Positions 7,044 through 8,116 of a DNA stretch of 8,116 bases are shown piece by piece. The stretch lies in contig CAIQMJ010000166.1 in NCBI GenBank assembly GCA_903872875.1, positions 1 through 8,116 of the forward strand, written 5' to 3'. The stretch is from an uncultured Variovorax sp. (GTDB lineage Bacteria; Pseudomonadota; Gammaproteobacteria; Burkholderiales; Burkholderiaceae_C). A program made the translations under genes and the position numbers. The notes under the pieces are model-generated. The model was not told the DNA's origin, searched no databases, and saw nothing but the letters and a program-made list of their open reading frames with translations. Position 1 is the first letter of the stretch. Each line of letters starts with the position of its first letter.

Positions 7044-8067
7044 CCTTGGCCGTGTCTCGGCGGTAGTCGTAGTTCTTGTTGAGTCGCTCCATCAGGTAGT
7101 CGCCGTAGGCGACCGGTGGATAGAGGGGCGGATGCGCCGCGTCGGTGCAGGTCGGCAGGCATTCGATCTGCGCGTCCATCGCCGGATCGAAGAAGTACGG
7201 CAACGAGTAGCGGTCGCCGCCCGAGCGGTTGATCACGCGGTGCGGCGTCGACACGAAGCGGTCGTTGGTCCAGCGCGCGAGCATGTCGCCGACGTTGAGC
7301 ACATAGGTGTCGGGGATCGGCGGCGCCTCGATCCAGTCGCCACCGCGCGGGCGCACCTGCAGGCCGCCCGAGTCGTCCTGCGCGAGCAGCGTGATGATCC
7401 CGTAGTCGGTGTGCGGCGCCGAGCCCATCTGGTCGTCGGCGAGCGGCGGCTGCGGCGGATAGTGCAGCGCGCGCAGGAAGGTCGTCGGATGGTCGAAGTG
7501 GTGGTCGAGCGCGGTCGCTTCCAGGCCGAGGCTGATCGCGATCAGGCGGACGATGTAGCGGCTCAGCGCGTCGGCTTCGGCCACGTACTGCGTCATCGCG
7601 GGTTTGAAGCCGGGCAGCCACTCCGGCCACTGGTTCGGGCCCTGCATCGGCAGGCCGGCAAGCAGGCCCGGATCGTCCGGCGGCAGCTCGTGCATCAGCA
7701 TCAGCGACTCGCTCATGTTGGGCTTGGTCACCTTGGCCACCGACGAGGTGACGATGGTCGATGTCGCCATGCCCATGTAGCCGCGGTGCGACGCGTTGAT
7801 CGCGAGCGACTGCTTCTTCTCGAGCGGCGATTCATGGAAGCTGCGCGAGGCCGCGAAGGCCGCATCGCGCGTGGCGGGGGACACGGTATGGCCGCCGATG
7901 TAGGCGAAGCCGAGCGTGCTCAGGGCGTCGTGGAGTGCGCGGGCGCTCGCCTGCGCAGCCGGGGCGTGCGGGTCGAGGTTGCCGCCCAGGTCGATGAGGG
8001 GGATGGACTTCAGAATCAGGAAGAGAGGGTGGAGGAAAGAGGTTTGACGGTGCTGCCGACGCCCCAT
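7033..8067 (-). CDS. 2-oxoglutarate/Fe(II)-dependent dioxygenase, isopenicillin N synthase family
   Basis: Counted from ATG 8067 the protein has 344 residues. It shows the DIOX_N domain (from IPLIDLGG, residue 22) and the 2OG-FeII_Oxy domain. The iron triad is complete: His 219 and Asp 221 in HTDYG, and His 276 in STPHRV. Arg 286 and Ser 288 in RYSLPYFF would bind 2-oxoglutarate. Family members couple oxidation of an organic substrate (hydroxylation, desaturation, ring closure, demethylation) to decarboxylation of 2-oxoglutarate; bacterial members like this are mostly uncharacterised. True penicillin synthesis is very unlikely: no ACV synthetase is in view and the neighbours are an importer. 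The start is uncertain. ATG 8067 has no clear ribosome site, lies 52 nt inside the preceding gene and adds about 20 atypical residues. The next canonical in-frame start is GTG at residue 62, inside the domain. A CTG or ATT start near 8020-8012 would fit the family N-terminus. Confidence 0.9.
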   Translation of the reverse strand: MGRRQHRQTSFLHPLFLILKSIPLIDLGGNLDPHAPAAQASARALHDALSTLGFAYIGGHTVSPATRDAAFAASRSFHESPLEKKQSLAINASHRGYMGMATSTIVTSSVAKVTKPNMSESLMLMHELPPDDPGLLAGLPMQGPNQWPEWLPGFKPAMTQYVAEADALSRYIVRLIAISLGLEATALDHHFDHPTTFLRALHYPPQPPLADDQMGSAPHTDYGIITLLAQDDSGGLQVRPRGGDWIEAPPIPDTYVLNVGDMLARWTNDRFVSTPHRVINRSGGDRYSLPYFFDPAMDAQIECLPTCTDAAHPPLYPPVAYGDYLMERLNKNYDYRRDTAKAGA

Positions 8068-8116
8068 TGCGCGAGCAGGTCCGGCGCGTCCATCACGAGG
8101 CCGAGATGGAGCGACA
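8016..8116 (-). CDS. 3' end of an unidentified gene (partial, 32 residues visible)
   Basis: Reading leftward from the window edge, one frame (first full codon 8114-8112) encodes 32 residues including LHLGLVMDAPDLLAQWGVGSTV and ends at TGA 8018-8016. That stop falls just where the conserved part of the dioxygenase begins, as expected for a preceding operon gene. The fragment is too short for me to assign a family. That it is a genuine C-terminus is inferred from its position, its ordinary composition and the poor fit of the competing dioxygenase extension. Confidence 0.55.
   Translation of the reverse strand, partial: SLHLGLVMDAPDLLAQWGVGSTVKPLSSTLSS

Noticed and set aside
7033..8067. A beta-lactam biosynthesis gene, as the isopenicillin N synthase family name might suggest
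   Set aside because: No ACV synthetase or other beta-lactam gene is nearby and the family name covers a large set of unrelated oxygenases; the importer context points to uptake and catabolism.

Overview
The window is GC-rich, densely packed bacterial chromosomal DNA. The gene families and the head-to-head pairing of an FAD-linked oxidase with a PduO-type cobalamin adenosyltransferase suggest a betaproteobacterium of the order Burkholderiales. That placement is an inference from gene content and neighbourhood; no marker gene is present. I see no rRNA, tRNA, CRISPR array, insertion sequence or phage gene.

Left part (1-2781). An FAD-linked oxidase of the D-lactate dehydrogenase/GlcD type runs leftward off the window edge and lacks only its last residues. 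It shares a 70-bp divergent intergenic region with a rightward PduO-type ATP:cob(I)alamin adenosyltransferase. Next on the + strand is a small secreted RcnB-like protein with a 54-bp tandem duplication, ending at a strong rho-independent terminator (2728-2764). On the facing strand, a small unrecognised 83-residue gene converges on that terminator.

Right part (3116-8116). This is one leftward operon. In transcription order it has the tail of an unidentified gene (8116-8016), a 2-oxoglutarate/Fe(II) dioxygenase of the isopenicillin N synthase family (8067-7033), a Tat-exported solute-binding protein (6982-5936), an ABC ATPase (5939-4827) and two inner-membrane permeases (4830-3925 and 3928-3116). 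The last four form a complete spermidine/putrescine- or iron-type ABC importer, and each adjacent pair overlaps by exactly 4 nt (GTGA, ATGA, ATGA). The probable logic is that the importer brings in a small polar organic compound which the dioxygenase oxidises or which is met by the same induced pathway. The substrate cannot be read from the sequence.

No stretch over 300 bases lacks a gene. The longest gap (2011-2199) holds a weak hairpin and the leader of the RcnB-like gene. I found no clearly new biological system. The points most worth a second look are the substrate of the importer plus dioxygenase module, the missing ordinary start site for the dioxygenase, the mirrored 11-nt start-site sequences of the divergent pair, and the 83-residue orphan.
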